Source of the DNA: CAZPHI01 sp964586425
Lineage (GTDB): Bacteria; Bacillota; Clostridia; Lachnospirales; Lachnospiraceae
Length of the DNA stretch: 12,507 nucleotides
Direction of reading: 5' to 3'
NCBI GenBank assembly: GCA_964586425.1
Contig: CAZPHI010000060.1
Coordinates: 1 to 12,507 of the forward strand
The notes below the pieces were generated by a model that did no database searches, was not told the origin of the DNA, and saw only the letters and a program-made list of their open reading frames with translations. The position numbers were made by a program, and so were the translations under genes. This document shows, piece after piece, positions 1 to 7,604 of the stretch (positions are counted from its first letter, which is position 1; each line of letters starts with the position of its first letter).

Positions 1-686
1 ATATTAATCTTCAATTCCACAATTCTATATATCAAATCAGCCATATACAGCGCGCCTATGGCAAATGCTGTATAAACCGCAACATCCGCACCAACAATCA
101 ACGCTACAGTCATCATAACATCTTCCATACCTGTATCCATACCAAAGATAATGTTGTGTTCATAACACCATCTTTTAATACCGAATCTTCTAACACACTG
201 CAGCCTTCTGATTCGAGGTAGAATATAATGTGTTGCAATTAACCCATAGAACTTATATATGACTATATATATAAGTGCGAGCGTAATTGACATCTGATCA
301 TCAAATCTTCCGCTCTTTACACATACGCTATATACAAGAATTCCATATATCAGTACATAGAAGAATTCATCCGCTATAATATCAACCTTCTGTCCAAGTG
401 GAGAACACATCTCCTTGTAACGTGCAAGATTACCATCAAGTATATCAATTAACAGATACACCTGAATCAGCACAGCTACCACTATCCAATGTCCGCTGTA
501 TGCACACCAACCAGTCAATGGTACTATCACAATCATATTGAAGAAAGTAACCATATTAGGTGTAATAGGCGTCTTTTTCAGCCATGGAAGCAACAGAATA
601 ATCAACTCTGTATACACTCTTTCAATCCAGTAATATTCTTTTCTCTTCGCGATTTTTTCCCGCGCTTCTTTGTATATTTCCTTCAA
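1..686 (-). CDS. CDP-alcohol phosphotransferase family membrane protein (3' end cut by the window edge)
   Basis: Reading the minus strand from a TTG codon gives 228 open codons running off the left edge. Residues 81-106 match the complete family signature D-x2-DG-x2-AR-x8-G-x3-D-x3-D, with D81, D84, G85, A88, R89, G98, D102 and D106. These residues bind the divalent metals and the CDP-alcohol. A 'TPN-VT' motif at 42-47 and several hydrophobic spans (about 45-80, 108-123, 132-150, 190-222) fit a multi-pass membrane enzyme. Family members move a phospho-alcohol from CDP-alcohol to an acceptor alcohol, as in phospholipid or inositol-phosphate synthesis. No ATG exists before residue 45, which would cut the N-terminal helix, whereas the TTG has AGGAAGG (697-703) ten bases upstream. 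The gene starts 6 bases after the pseG-like stop, so it is the eighth gene of the operon. The family call is firm; substrate and acceptor are unknown. It could act on the flagellar glycan or be an ordinary lipid enzyme. Confidence 0.88.
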   Translation of the reverse strand, partial: MKEIYKEAREKIAKRKEYYWIERVYTELIILLLPWLKKTPITPNMVTFFNMIVIVPLTGWCAYSGHWIVVAVLIQVYLLIDILDGNLARYKEMCSPLGQKVDIIADEFFYVLIYGILVYSVCVKSGRFDDQMSITLALIYIVIYKFYGLIATHYILPRIRRLQCVRRFGIKRWCYEHNIIFGMDTGMEDVMMTVALIVGADVAVYTAFAIGALYMADLIYRIVELKIN

Positions 687-692
687 GATATC

Positions 693-1760
693 TTATCCTT
701 CCTGCATTGCGATTACTTCAGCAATTCTTTTTGCTCCCAGTCCATCAACAACATTCATCATTCTATTACTCATTGTCCTCTGAAGATCATCCGACTCCAT
801 CAGAAGTTCTAGATGTCTGCATATATTATTCAGTGTGTCTGATGAATCGCCATACATATCCCCACCATACAACATCAAATCATCCTCGGTAAAACAAATC
901 TTATCATACTTCTGATTCTGTGCCACCTCGTAGAATATCGTAGGAATTCCCATAGCACAACATTCATATAATACTGTGCTTGCAGCTGAGATACATATAT
1001 CACAATTAGACATTATCTGCGCCACATTATCCACAGATTTCATAACATCTACCTGATATCTGCTATCTATATCTTTGTATAAGCATAATTCACTATAATT
1101 CTTATTGTATAAACCTGCAATTACTGTAATGTCCAGCAAAGGCAGCAAACCTTCAATCCTCAGCTTATTAAGAATCTGTCCCATTGTATTGTTATTATCG
1201 CCACCGCCGCACATCAACAACAGCTTACAGCGTCTTGATTCTGCATCAAAATGCTGATATGTACGTGGTTTTGCAGCAATCCTGAATTCATCTCTAAGAG
1301 GCACAAAATCACCACCAAGCAATAGCTGAACACGATGACCTTCTTTGCCATATCTAACACTATAATCAAACAACGAACTATACAAATTATAATTAATTAT
1401 AACATCTGCCTGGTATTTTTCCTCAAATAAATCGTCAAATACAACTGTTCGGCAATAACAATTCAAAGCCTCAACGTAGGAATTATAAGCATAATATGAA
1501 TCAATCACAAGCGTACTATCTGGATTATCCAGCAATATATTCGTAACTTTGCCTACCTCATACGCCATATCATCCCATGATGTATCAAGGCATATTTTCT
1601 CATATTCTGTATCTTCAAGCATCTTCATTGATCTCTTATCAGAAACGATAAATGCTACATCGCATCCAAGTTTTTCAACCTTCGCAGCAACGGTACGACA
1701 TCTTGACATATGACCTGTTGCAATAACTTCATTAGCATCTACGCGAAAGAAAACCTTCAT
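693..1760 (-). CDS. pseG: PseG-like UDP-sugar hydrolase of nonulosonic acid synthesis
   Basis: The family removes UDP from a 2,4-diacetamido-2,4,6-trideoxyhexose, giving the free sugar that the neighbouring synthase condenses with phosphoenolpyruvate. The N-terminus carries the family motif FRVDAN...TGHMSRC. The histidine falls at residue 17, the position of the catalytic His17 of Campylobacter jejuni PseG. The glycosyltransferase-B-like fold continues with LLGGDFVPLRDEF (about 147-159), a glycine-rich loop CGGGDNNNT (184-192) and the nucleotide-binding segment SAASTVLYECCAMGIP (258-273) followed by AQNQ. At 355 residues it is longer than the roughly 275-residue Campylobacter enzyme; no GNAT (PseH-type) domain is visible in the extra length. 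The ATG is preceded by GGAG/GAGG, and only 4 bases separate it from the WbqC-like stop, so translational coupling is likely. Sugar stereochemistry (pseudaminic versus legionaminic type) cannot be fixed from this protein alone; PseB and PseI nearby favour pseudaminic. Confidence 0.9.
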   Translation of the reverse strand: MKVFFRVDANEVIATGHMSRCRTVAAKVEKLGCDVAFIVSDKRSMKMLEDTEYEKICLDTSWDDMAYEVGKVTNILLDNPDSTLVIDSYYAYNSYVEALNCYCRTVVFDDLFEEKYQADVIINYNLYSSLFDYSVRYGKEGHRVQLLLGGDFVPLRDEFRIAAKPRTYQHFDAESRRCKLLLMCGGGDNNNTMGQILNKLRIEGLLPLLDITVIAGLYNKNYSELCLYKDIDSRYQVDVMKSVDNVAQIMSNCDICISAASTVLYECCAMGIPTIFYEVAQNQKYDKICFTEDDLMLYGGDMYGDSSDTLNNICRHLELLMESDDLQRTMSNRMMNVVDGLGAKRIAEVIAMQEG

Positions 1761-1764
1761 TACC

Positions 1765-2499
1765 TCACTCCGTTCTAATTAATCTCTTATCAATTTCACT
1801 AAATTCGTAATTATCATTATTTTGCAATATTGCTTTAGTCTCTTCTTTACCACAATTCATCAGCATATCAAGAATAGATAAGCCTTCCTCAAAACCCGGA
1901 TACATCTGCTTGTACTCTTTTCCCACATAATTGATGTATTGATGATGATATCCAGCATTGGTGAATGCTTCAATCTCAACATACGCCTGACTTCCCAGAT
2001 TCGACAGATATGTATCGCAGCCTGTGCGCTTTACCATATCAACAAGCATCTCAGTCTTATGCCCGGTAAAATCAAAATCATTATCATATAGAATTCTCGT
2101 ATCCGAATCAAGATACTCAAGTATATAATTCATAATATATATATCAAGCTCTGAAAGCTTCGTCCATTCCATGCTATAGACCTTATCAATTAATGCTTTG
2201 TGTTCTCCATAGTATGGTGCTTTCCCATAAAGCAGCTCAATCATCTTCTTGTGTTTTGCCTTCCAGTCAGTGCTGTTATCAATTAAGACATCACATATAT
2301 TCTGGTTAAATAATCCCTTCGTAATTGTTGGCACTTGTATATAAGTCCAGCCCTCTTTAGTTCTAAGTCTGTTTCTCTTCTGCCAGCTTTTTTTCTCAAA
2401 CTGAACTTTAGTAACATATATGAATGAATCCGACTTCATAATCTTGCCTATAAGCCCTGGATATGGCCAATAATTAGGCTGATGTCCTGATAAAATCAT
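1765..2499 (-). CDS. WbqC-like family protein
   Basis: The start MILSGHQPNYWPYPG matches the opening of the WbqC family (HQPxYxPxxG). It is followed by KIMKSDSFIYV, VQFEKKSWQKRNRLRT and a VP segment, the typical order for this family of about 220-250 residues. WbqC-like genes sit in O-antigen, capsule and flagellar glycan loci, but to my knowledge the reaction is not firmly established. I chose the ATG at 2499, giving 244 residues, because AGGAAGG lies 8 bases upstream. A GTG at 2523 would add eight residues but has no such site at the right distance and would place the Shine-Dalgarno inside the gene. It lies between the SpsF-like gene (34-base gap) and pseG (4-base gap). A role in modifying the amino sugar, such as acyl transfer in place of the unseen PseH, is inference only. 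Confidence 0.85.
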   Translation of the reverse strand: MILSGHQPNYWPYPGLIGKIMKSDSFIYVTKVQFEKKSWQKRNRLRTKEGWTYIQVPTITKGLFNQNICDVLIDNSTDWKAKHKKMIELLYGKAPYYGEHKALIDKVYSMEWTKLSELDIYIMNYILEYLDSDTRILYDNDFDFTGHKTEMLVDMVKRTGCDTYLSNLGSQAYVEIEAFTNAGYHHQYINYVGKEYKQMYPGFEEGLSILDMLMNCGKEETKAILQNNDNYEFSEIDKRLIRTE

Positions 2500-2507
2500 A
2501 ATTTTGT

Positions 2508-2514
2508 CCTTCCT
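2508..2514 (-). promoter_or_regulatory. Shine-Dalgarno that decides the wbqC-like start
   Basis: AGGAAGG on the minus strand lies 8 bases before the ATG at 2499 and downstream of an in-frame GTG at 2523. This favours the ATG as the true start. Confidence 0.75.
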
Positions 2515-2533
2515 GCATATCACCTGACTATAA

Positions 2534-3277
2534 TTACTTCTCTGTATGCTTCAAATGCTGTTTTACATCCGCATTAATTTGCTGCCATTCTGAATGCTCT
2601 TCCATGAGTTTTACTATATCTAAGAAATAAAAATCATGCTTCCCATGATATAGATGCTCATATATCTTTTCTATTAGTTCCCAGTCTTCCTTTGTATCTA
2701 GTGTCCATCTATATTGTGAATAATCCTTTTCATACTTATAATAATAACGTTTTTTTGCATTATCATATATGTAAGGAGATACATGTTCTCTGTCATATGA
2801 GCTAGTAGCCTCATTGTAAGCCCTGCTAAGCCATTCATATGAGAATATCTCTAGGTCAAGACCTCTAGGATATGACATTGTCTCCCATTCATTAGGCACA
2901 TTCGTTATAATGTCATAATCTCCCTTATCGTAACATGCTATTACATCATCAATGACATATGGATCAACTAACGGACAATCCGAAGTTATCCTTATAATCT
3001 GTTCCACATTATATTCCTTAGCCGCAAGATAATAGCGCTCTAATACATCGTTTTCACTACCGCGAAAGCATCGGCAATGACACTTATCTGCCAACTGTAC
3101 TATTGCCTCATCATTAGGATTAGTCGTTGTAGCGATAATAATATCATCTACCAGCTTTGACTGTCTGATACGTTCGATATCATGTTCAAGGACGGTCTTA
3201 TCACACAACTTTTTGAGGACCTTGCCTTGTAGCCTTGTAGAGCCAACTCTGGCCTGCATAATCACCGCATATTTCAT
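2534..3277 (-). CDS. spsF: SpsF-like cytidylyltransferase (probable CMP-nonulosonate synthetase)
   Basis: This is a nucleotidyltransferase of the SpsF group (COG1861), related to CMP-KDO and CMP-sialate synthetases. The N-terminal loop QARVGSTRLQGKVL (8-21) is the nucleotide-binding signature; the usual RLPGK is RLQGK here. FRGSENDVLERY (71-82) and RITSDCPLVDP (96-106) are further family blocks, with D100 in the predicted metal site. Length (247) is normal. In Bacillus subtilis spsF sits in the spore-coat sps cluster with spsE (synthase) and spsG (PseG-like), and is taken to activate a nonulosonic acid with CTP. With pseI and pseG in the same operon it most likely makes CMP-pseudaminic acid or a derivative, replacing PseF, which has a different subgroup sequence. 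The ATG follows AGGAG with good spacing. The family is sure; the exact sugar is inferred. Confidence 0.87.
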   Translation of the reverse strand: MKYAVIMQARVGSTRLQGKVLKKLCDKTVLEHDIERIRQSKLVDDIIIATTTNPNDEAIVQLADKCHCRCFRGSENDVLERYYLAAKEYNVEQIIRITSDCPLVDPYVIDDVIACYDKGDYDIITNVPNEWETMSYPRGLDLEIFSYEWLSRAYNEATSSYDREHVSPYIYDNAKKRYYYKYEKDYSQYRWTLDTKEDWELIEKIYEHLYHGKHDFYFLDIVKLMEEHSEWQQINADVKQHLKHTEK

Positions 3278-3298
3278 ATTGCCATCTCCTAACTATTC

Positions 3299-4453
3299 TT
3301 AATCCTGTTCGTATTGCTTCTCAAGTTGATAACGTTTAATTACATTAGCGATATACTCCATATCTTCCTCAGTGTATCTAAAATCACATGGTAGGCATAG
3401 AAGCTTGTTATAGATTCGATTAACACTCTTGGTAAGACCGCATTCAAGCTGAACTGGAAGTGGCCATAGAATTGGTGCATACACATCATTCCTTGCAAGA
3501 TATGCCCCAAGCTGTTCTCTGTTATCAGTATAAACCGGCACGTACAGGCTTCCGCCATTATTAACAGCAACTTCTACTGTTGATTTGCATTCACTCAGAA
3601 GATCAATCAGTTTGCTGGAATTAGCCTTTCTTATTATCTGACTTTCCTCAATATCGAATCTGTTCAACAGATGTCTTGACATCTGCGACATCTGTGACAC
3701 CATTCCATTGTCATATAGATAATCTTCAGCAGTTCTGCTATTCTTAAGGAATTCATCCTTTATATCTGAATAATCCGCATTCTCGTCCCTGTTATCGTTA
3801 ATAAGTTGCAGATAATTGAATTTTTTGGTCATGGCAAGCCATTTGTTATTGACGAATGTTTTCTTCTCCGACAGTGGTTTGAATGTAATCTCATGCTTTG
3901 CAATTAGCAGTCCACCATCCATTATTGGAAACCATTTTCTAAGTGAAGCAACAATATAATCGGCGCTGCTCTCTTTACCATATCCACACATAAGATTCTG
4001 TGTCAGGTCTTCAATAAAAATCAGGCCTTCTTTCTGCATCTCACTTACTATTCCACGTATATCTGCAAGCGAATCCCTGCCATAATATCCATGTAGCATT
4101 ATCAATGATGGTCTGCACTCTTCATACAGACGAATCAGTGATTCTGTATCATAATTAAAGTTTTCATTAACCGGAAGATAATGAATATCCCATTCGTGCT
4201 TCTCAAAAGGTATTATACAGGTATCACATGTATACATCGGAAGTATACATACCTTTCTTTCTGGTCGTATCTTATCTTCTAATTGAATCAAGGCCAGGTC
4301 AATAGCCTCTCGCCCGCATGTTAGATAACTTATATCTGTGTATATCTCCTTGCGGCCTGTTATTCCTTCTATAAAATCATAATTAATATCAGCTTTCATA
4401 CCGAAAGACTGTTGATTAATCTCGTATATACTTCCTATCTCTTTACTTCCCAA
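3299..4453 (-). CDS. Divergent DegT-like PLP-dependent aminotransferase
   Basis: This 384-residue protein has the fold-type I PLP pattern. TCGREAIDLAL (45-55) is the phosphate-binding turn, IFIEDLTQ (145-152) carries the aspartate that would contact the PLP ring nitrogen, and ASLRKWFPIMDGGLL (169-183) contains Lys173 as the predicted Schiff-base lysine with the following GG. This resembles the DegT/DnrJ/EryC1 sugar aminotransferases, but it lacks canonical PseC blocks such as an LTQGP-like N-terminal motif. It could perform the PseC-type C4 amination or act on another intermediate. The start is a TTG with AAAGGAG (4465-4471) 11 bases upstream; the next in-frame Met (residue 19) has no Shine-Dalgarno. 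The C-terminal half holds a short SQMSQMS repeat. It lies between the methyltransferase and spsF-like genes with gaps of 35 and 21 bases. The PLP fold is well supported; the substrate is not known. Confidence 0.8.
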   Translation of the reverse strand: MGSKEIGSIYEINQQSFGMKADINYDFIEGITGRKEIYTDISYLTCGREAIDLALIQLEDKIRPERKVCILPMYTCDTCIIPFEKHEWDIHYLPVNENFNYDTESLIRLYEECRPSLIMLHGYYGRDSLADIRGIVSEMQKEGLIFIEDLTQNLMCGYGKESSADYIVASLRKWFPIMDGGLLIAKHEITFKPLSEKKTFVNNKWLAMTKKFNYLQLINDNRDENADYSDIKDEFLKNSRTAEDYLYDNGMVSQMSQMSRHLLNRFDIEESQIIRKANSSKLIDLLSECKSTVEVAVNNGGSLYVPVYTDNREQLGAYLARNDVYAPILWPLPVQLECGLTKSVNRIYNKLLCLPCDFRYTEEDMEYIANVIKRYQLEKQYEQD

Positions 4454-4488
4454 TAACTATACGTCTCCTTTCAGCTGCTGCATATACA

Positions 4489-5388
4489 TCACAAACCAAA
4501 TACACCAATCATTTCTCTTCCGAATCCCATCTCGCCAAGTGTACGGTAAACCTGCAATGTCTTCTCCATTGACTCTTCATGTAGCATATTCTCTATATAA
4601 ACCTTTGACTTATAACAATTTTTTCCTACATTATTCTTTTCATAGTAATTAGTGTCTGGATTAACAAGGTTAAAATCAATGAATGACTCTCCCAAGAAAT
4701 CAAGGCATCTATATCCCACTTTTTCAAAAAAACTAATTAATCCATTCTTATTAAAATACCATGGATGTCCCTTCTTATCTAACCAATATGTATCTTGAAG
4801 CTTTCCATCTTCTAATAACTTTCTTTGAAGCTTAGTGTAATTATTAGCAACCTTAGCAAGCACTACTCCATTATCATTTAACAGACTTTTACACATCTCA
4901 ATAGTCTTAGCAGGCTCAAGCATCATATCAAGTGCCGAATCAATATTAATTACATCATATCTTCTTCCCTCACTGGCCAATTGTGGAAGTATTACCATGC
5001 AGTCTCCACACAACAGATGTTTTAACTGCTCTGGATGATGGTGTTCAACCCCATAATGGCTGAAATCAATTCCCGTTACATTCCACCCTGCTTTATCAAA
5101 ATAATCAAGTGCAAAGCCTTCACCACAGCCTATATCAAGCATTGTAATAACAGGATCATTAGTCACTTGATAATTATTCTTTTTAAGGCTTTCTATTAAT
5201 ATCCACTCTTTTTGCTCTAATTTATATGTAAAGTACTTTAATTCATCATCAGAGTATTCCTGTTCATAACTGCTCATTGAATTCTGAAAATACTCTTCTT
5301 CAAACTCCTTTTTTCGTTGTTCCAAGGTTGGTTTATCATCTAATTCATAAAAACCATATTCATTAAGGTGTACATCTCTATATTTCAT
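4489..5388 (-). CDS. Class I SAM-dependent methyltransferase
   Basis: Motif I MLDIGCGEGF (83-92) binds S-adenosylmethionine. It is followed by GWNVTGIDFS (101-110), whose Asp108 should hold the ribose hydroxyls, then a GDC segment (128-130), YDVINID (144-150) and a hydrophobic strand after LLNDNG (169-174). The N-terminal 75 residues are charged and probably helical. The last 80 residues, including a YYEKNN stretch and a helical tail, form a C-terminal extension that I do not recognise. The soluble 299-residue protein is within the size range for sugar and small-molecule methyltransferases. It sits directly after pseI (38-base gap) in the operon with AAGGAG before its ATG, so O- or N-methylation of the nonulosonic acid or its precursor is the likely job. 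The acceptor cannot be read from the sequence. It might instead methylate another part of the glycan. Confidence 0.86.
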   Translation of the reverse strand: MKYRDVHLNEYGFYELDDKPTLEQRKKEFEEEYFQNSMSSYEQEYSDDELKYFTYKLEQKEWILIESLKKNNYQVTNDPVITMLDIGCGEGFALDYFDKAGWNVTGIDFSHYGVEHHHPEQLKHLLCGDCMVILPQLASEGRRYDVINIDSALDMMLEPAKTIEMCKSLLNDNGVVLAKVANNYTKLQRKLLEDGKLQDTYWLDKKGHPWYFNKNGLISFFEKVGYRCLDFLGESFIDFNLVNPDTNYYEKNNVGKNCYKSKVYIENMLHEESMEKTLQVYRTLGEMGFGREMIGVFGL

Positions 5389-5426
5389 ACTGACTCCTTG
5401 TCCTGATATTATATGATAATAATCAT

Positions 5427-6491
5427 CTACTCGTATTCATTAGCAATACAATCCCAGCTAAGTGGTGTTCCCTTCTTCAAATCAACTGCTGCCACTCTTC
5501 CAAGTACCTCTTCGTAATGTTTGGTGTGCATTCCAAAACCAGGTCTTATTGATCTAATATTCTTACTCGTAAGCTTCTCGCCAGCTGCAATATCCTCAAC
5601 GACAAATAAGGACCTTGAATGTTCTCTCTCACGTATCTGTGAATTCGTAAGGTCATAACATACATGTCCCAAAGCCTGTTCTGCTATTCTTATTCTCTGG
5701 CACATATCTTTGAATTCAGAAGCTTCCATTGAGAACTGCGAATCAGCACCCCCATCACTTCTCTTTAGTGTCATATGTTTTTCAATTACCTTTGCACCAA
5801 GTGCTGTAGCTGCAACTGCGACTGTGTCTCCCATGGTATGGTCAGATATTCCAGTAATACAATCGAATGTCTCTGCCATGTTAGGAATAGTCTTTAGATT
5901 AACTGCGTCATAAGGTGTTGGATATGCAGATGTACATTTTAATAGAATGACCTGATCATTCCCCTCTTCAAGGCATGTCCTAACTGCAAGCTCTATATCA
6001 GCCATATATGCTACTCCTGTAGCTATTATAACAGGCTTTCCTATTCTAGCTATCTTCCTTATGAATGGTATGTCATTAATCTCAAATGATGCTATCTTAT
6101 AAGCCGGCATATCCAATTCTTCAAGAAAATCAACTGCTGTCATATCGAATGGTGATGAGAACAAATCAAGTCCCAGGCTATTAGCATATTCTTTTAAGTC
6201 TTTCTGCCATTCCCATGGTGTATAGGCCGTCTGATACAGCTTATGTAATGTTGTTCCATCCCACAATGTGCCCTGGTTAATCTGAAAATACTTATTATCG
6301 CAGTCTATAGTTATAGTATCTGCTGTATAAGTCTGTATCTTAACTGCATTAGCTCCTGCATCTGCTGCTGCAGCAATTATTCCCTTTGCTCTGTCAAAAT
6401 CAAAATTATGATTGGCTGACATCTCAGCAACTATATATGCCGGGCTGTTTACACCTATTATCGAATTACCAATCTTAATCTCTTTTCTCAT
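5427..6491 (-). CDS. pseI: Pseudaminic acid synthase (NeuB family)
   Basis: The enzyme condenses phosphoenolpyruvate with the 6-deoxy-diacetamido sugar freed by PseG to give the nine-carbon acid. The NeuB-type barrel shows AEMSANH (22-28), KIQTYTADT (51-59), SSPFD (112-116), KIASFE (132-137), SDHTMG (216-221) and EKHMTL (237-242). His218 and His239 correspond to the two metal-binding histidines of NeuB. The block YQTAYTPWEWQKDL (86-99) is typical of pseudaminic rather than sialic or legionaminic synthases, and so is SDGGADSQFS (245-254). A C-terminal SAF antifreeze-like domain covers about 290-350, with the RSIRPGFG motif. The length of 354 is normal. The ATG has GGAGG 8 bases upstream. It is the second gene of the operon, 38 bases after the pseB-like stop. 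No key residue is missing. Confidence 0.94.
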   Translation of the reverse strand: MRKEIKIGNSIIGVNSPAYIVAEMSANHNFDFDRAKGIIAAAADAGANAVKIQTYTADTITIDCDNKYFQINQGTLWDGTTLHKLYQTAYTPWEWQKDLKEYANSLGLDLFSSPFDMTAVDFLEELDMPAYKIASFEINDIPFIRKIARIGKPVIIATGVAYMADIELAVRTCLEEGNDQVILLKCTSAYPTPYDAVNLKTIPNMAETFDCITGISDHTMGDTVAVAATALGAKVIEKHMTLKRSDGGADSQFSMEASEFKDMCQRIRIAEQALGHVCYDLTNSQIREREHSRSLFVVEDIAAGEKLTSKNIRSIRPGFGMHTKHYEEVLGRVAAVDLKKGTPLSWDCIANEYE

Positions 6492-6529
6492 ATGCTAAAC
6501 CTCCATGTTCAAAAGCATTTGCCAGTATA

Positions 6530-7555
6530 CTAATCATGCATGTGCCTTACAGCTTCCTGCAAAGCTTCTGCATTAAGCCATTCTGAATTGGTTCCTGAAT
6601 TATATTCAAAACCCTCTTCAACCAGCTTACCGCCTGGGAGTATATCACCTGGATTCTTCCAGTCAAAATGAGGATATATAATGTAATGTTTCTCATATTC
6701 ATATGTCATTCGCGAATCATCTCTTGTTACCATAACCTCATGAAGCTTCTCGCCTTCACGAATTCCAATTTCTCTAATTTTTGCTTCTTTGCCTGTATAA
6801 TTAAGACTCATAGCCTGAGCCAAATCTCCGATTTTGAATGATGGTATCTTAGATATATATGTCTCTCCACCCTTGGATTCTTCTAATGCCTTGAATACAA
6901 GTTCAACGCCCTGTCTAAGTGTAATCCAGAATCTTGTCATTCTCATATCTGTAACGCCAAGCTCGACTGCCATATCACCATCTGTGCCTTTTTCAAGAAT
7001 ATCCTGCCATATTGGAATTACAGAACCCCTGCTTCCTGCAACATTGCCATATCTTACAACAGAGAATGTTGTACCACTCTGACCGCTGTATGCATTCGCT
7101 GCAATGAATAATTTGTCAGATACAAGTTTTGTACCACCATATAGATTGATTGGGTTAACTGCCTTATCTGTTGAGAGTGCCACTACTTTTTTGACACCTT
7201 TGTCGAGTGCCGCATCTATTACATTCTGTGCTCCATGCACATTGGTCTTAATTGCTTCCATTGGATTGTATTCGCATGTAGGCACCTGCTTCATCGCTGC
7301 CGCATGAATAACATAATCAACGCCCTCGAATGCCCTATACAATCTGTCTTTATCTCTTACATCTCCAATGAAGAATCTTACTTTCTTCATATCTATTATA
7401 CCTTGATAATCAGCTTTCATCATGCTCTGCTTGAATTCATCCCTGGAATATATAATAACCTTCTTAGGATTATATCTTTCGAATATCATCTCTAAGAACT
7501 TACGTCCAAATGAGCCAGTTCCACCTGTTATCAAAATTGTTTTATCATTAAGCAT
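6530..7555 (-). CDS. pseB: UDP-N-acetylglucosamine 4,6-dehydratase (inverting)
   Basis: This enzyme starts the pseudaminic pathway: it dehydrates UDP-GlcNAc at C4/C6 and inverts C5, using bound NADP. It is an extended short-chain dehydrogenase with nucleotide loop TGGTGSFG (10-17), AAAMKQVP (85-92), ALSTDKAVNPINLYGGTK (126-143) and RYGNVAGSRGSV (about 170). D130, K131, Y139 and K143 have the same spacing as the catalytic Asp132, Lys133, Tyr141 and Lys145 of Helicobacter pylori FlaA1. The chosen ATG at 7555 begins MLNDKTILITGG and sits 9 bases from GGAGG (7565-7569). An ATG at 7561 would add two residues but lies only 3 bases from that site. It is the first gene of the eight-gene operon and follows a sigma-28-like promoter. 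The soluble 341-residue length is normal for the family, and all key residues are present. Confidence 0.95.
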   Translation of the reverse strand: MLNDKTILITGGTGSFGRKFLEMIFERYNPKKVIIYSRDEFKQSMMKADYQGIIDMKKVRFFIGDVRDKDRLYRAFEGVDYVIHAAAMKQVPTCEYNPMEAIKTNVHGAQNVIDAALDKGVKKVVALSTDKAVNPINLYGGTKLVSDKLFIAANAYSGQSGTTFSVVRYGNVAGSRGSVIPIWQDILEKGTDGDMAVELGVTDMRMTRFWITLRQGVELVFKALEESKGGETYISKIPSFKIGDLAQAMSLNYTGKEAKIREIGIREGEKLHEVMVTRDDSRMTYEYEKHYIIYPHFDWKNPGDILPGGKLVEEGFEYNSGTNSEWLNAEALQEAVRHMHD

Positions 7556-7604
7556 ATCCATGTGCCTCCGATTGTATATTTATTCGTTAACTATTATTCA
7601 ATAT

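Noticed and set aside
489..812. Plus-strand open frame of about 107 codons opposite the CDP-alcohol phosphotransferase and pseG genes
   Set aside because: The product has no family resemblance and low-complexity composition, and it lies antisense to two well-supported genes.
3673..3700. Short tandem repeat of a GACATCTG-like unit in the PLP enzyme gene
   Set aside because: Only about two to three imperfect copies encoding SQMSQMS; too short to call a phase-variable or structured repeat.
3957..3977. GCCGATTA with a TAAA upstream on the minus strand, resembling a second sigma-28 promoter
   Set aside because: The spacer is only 9 bases instead of about 15, and it lies inside the PLP enzyme gene with no gene start nearby.
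5412..5427. Small AT-rich palindrome (ATGAT/ATCAT) between pseI and the methyltransferase gene
   Set aside because: The arms are five AT-rich bases with no U tract; this is expected by chance in such DNA and there is no sign of a terminator or promoter.
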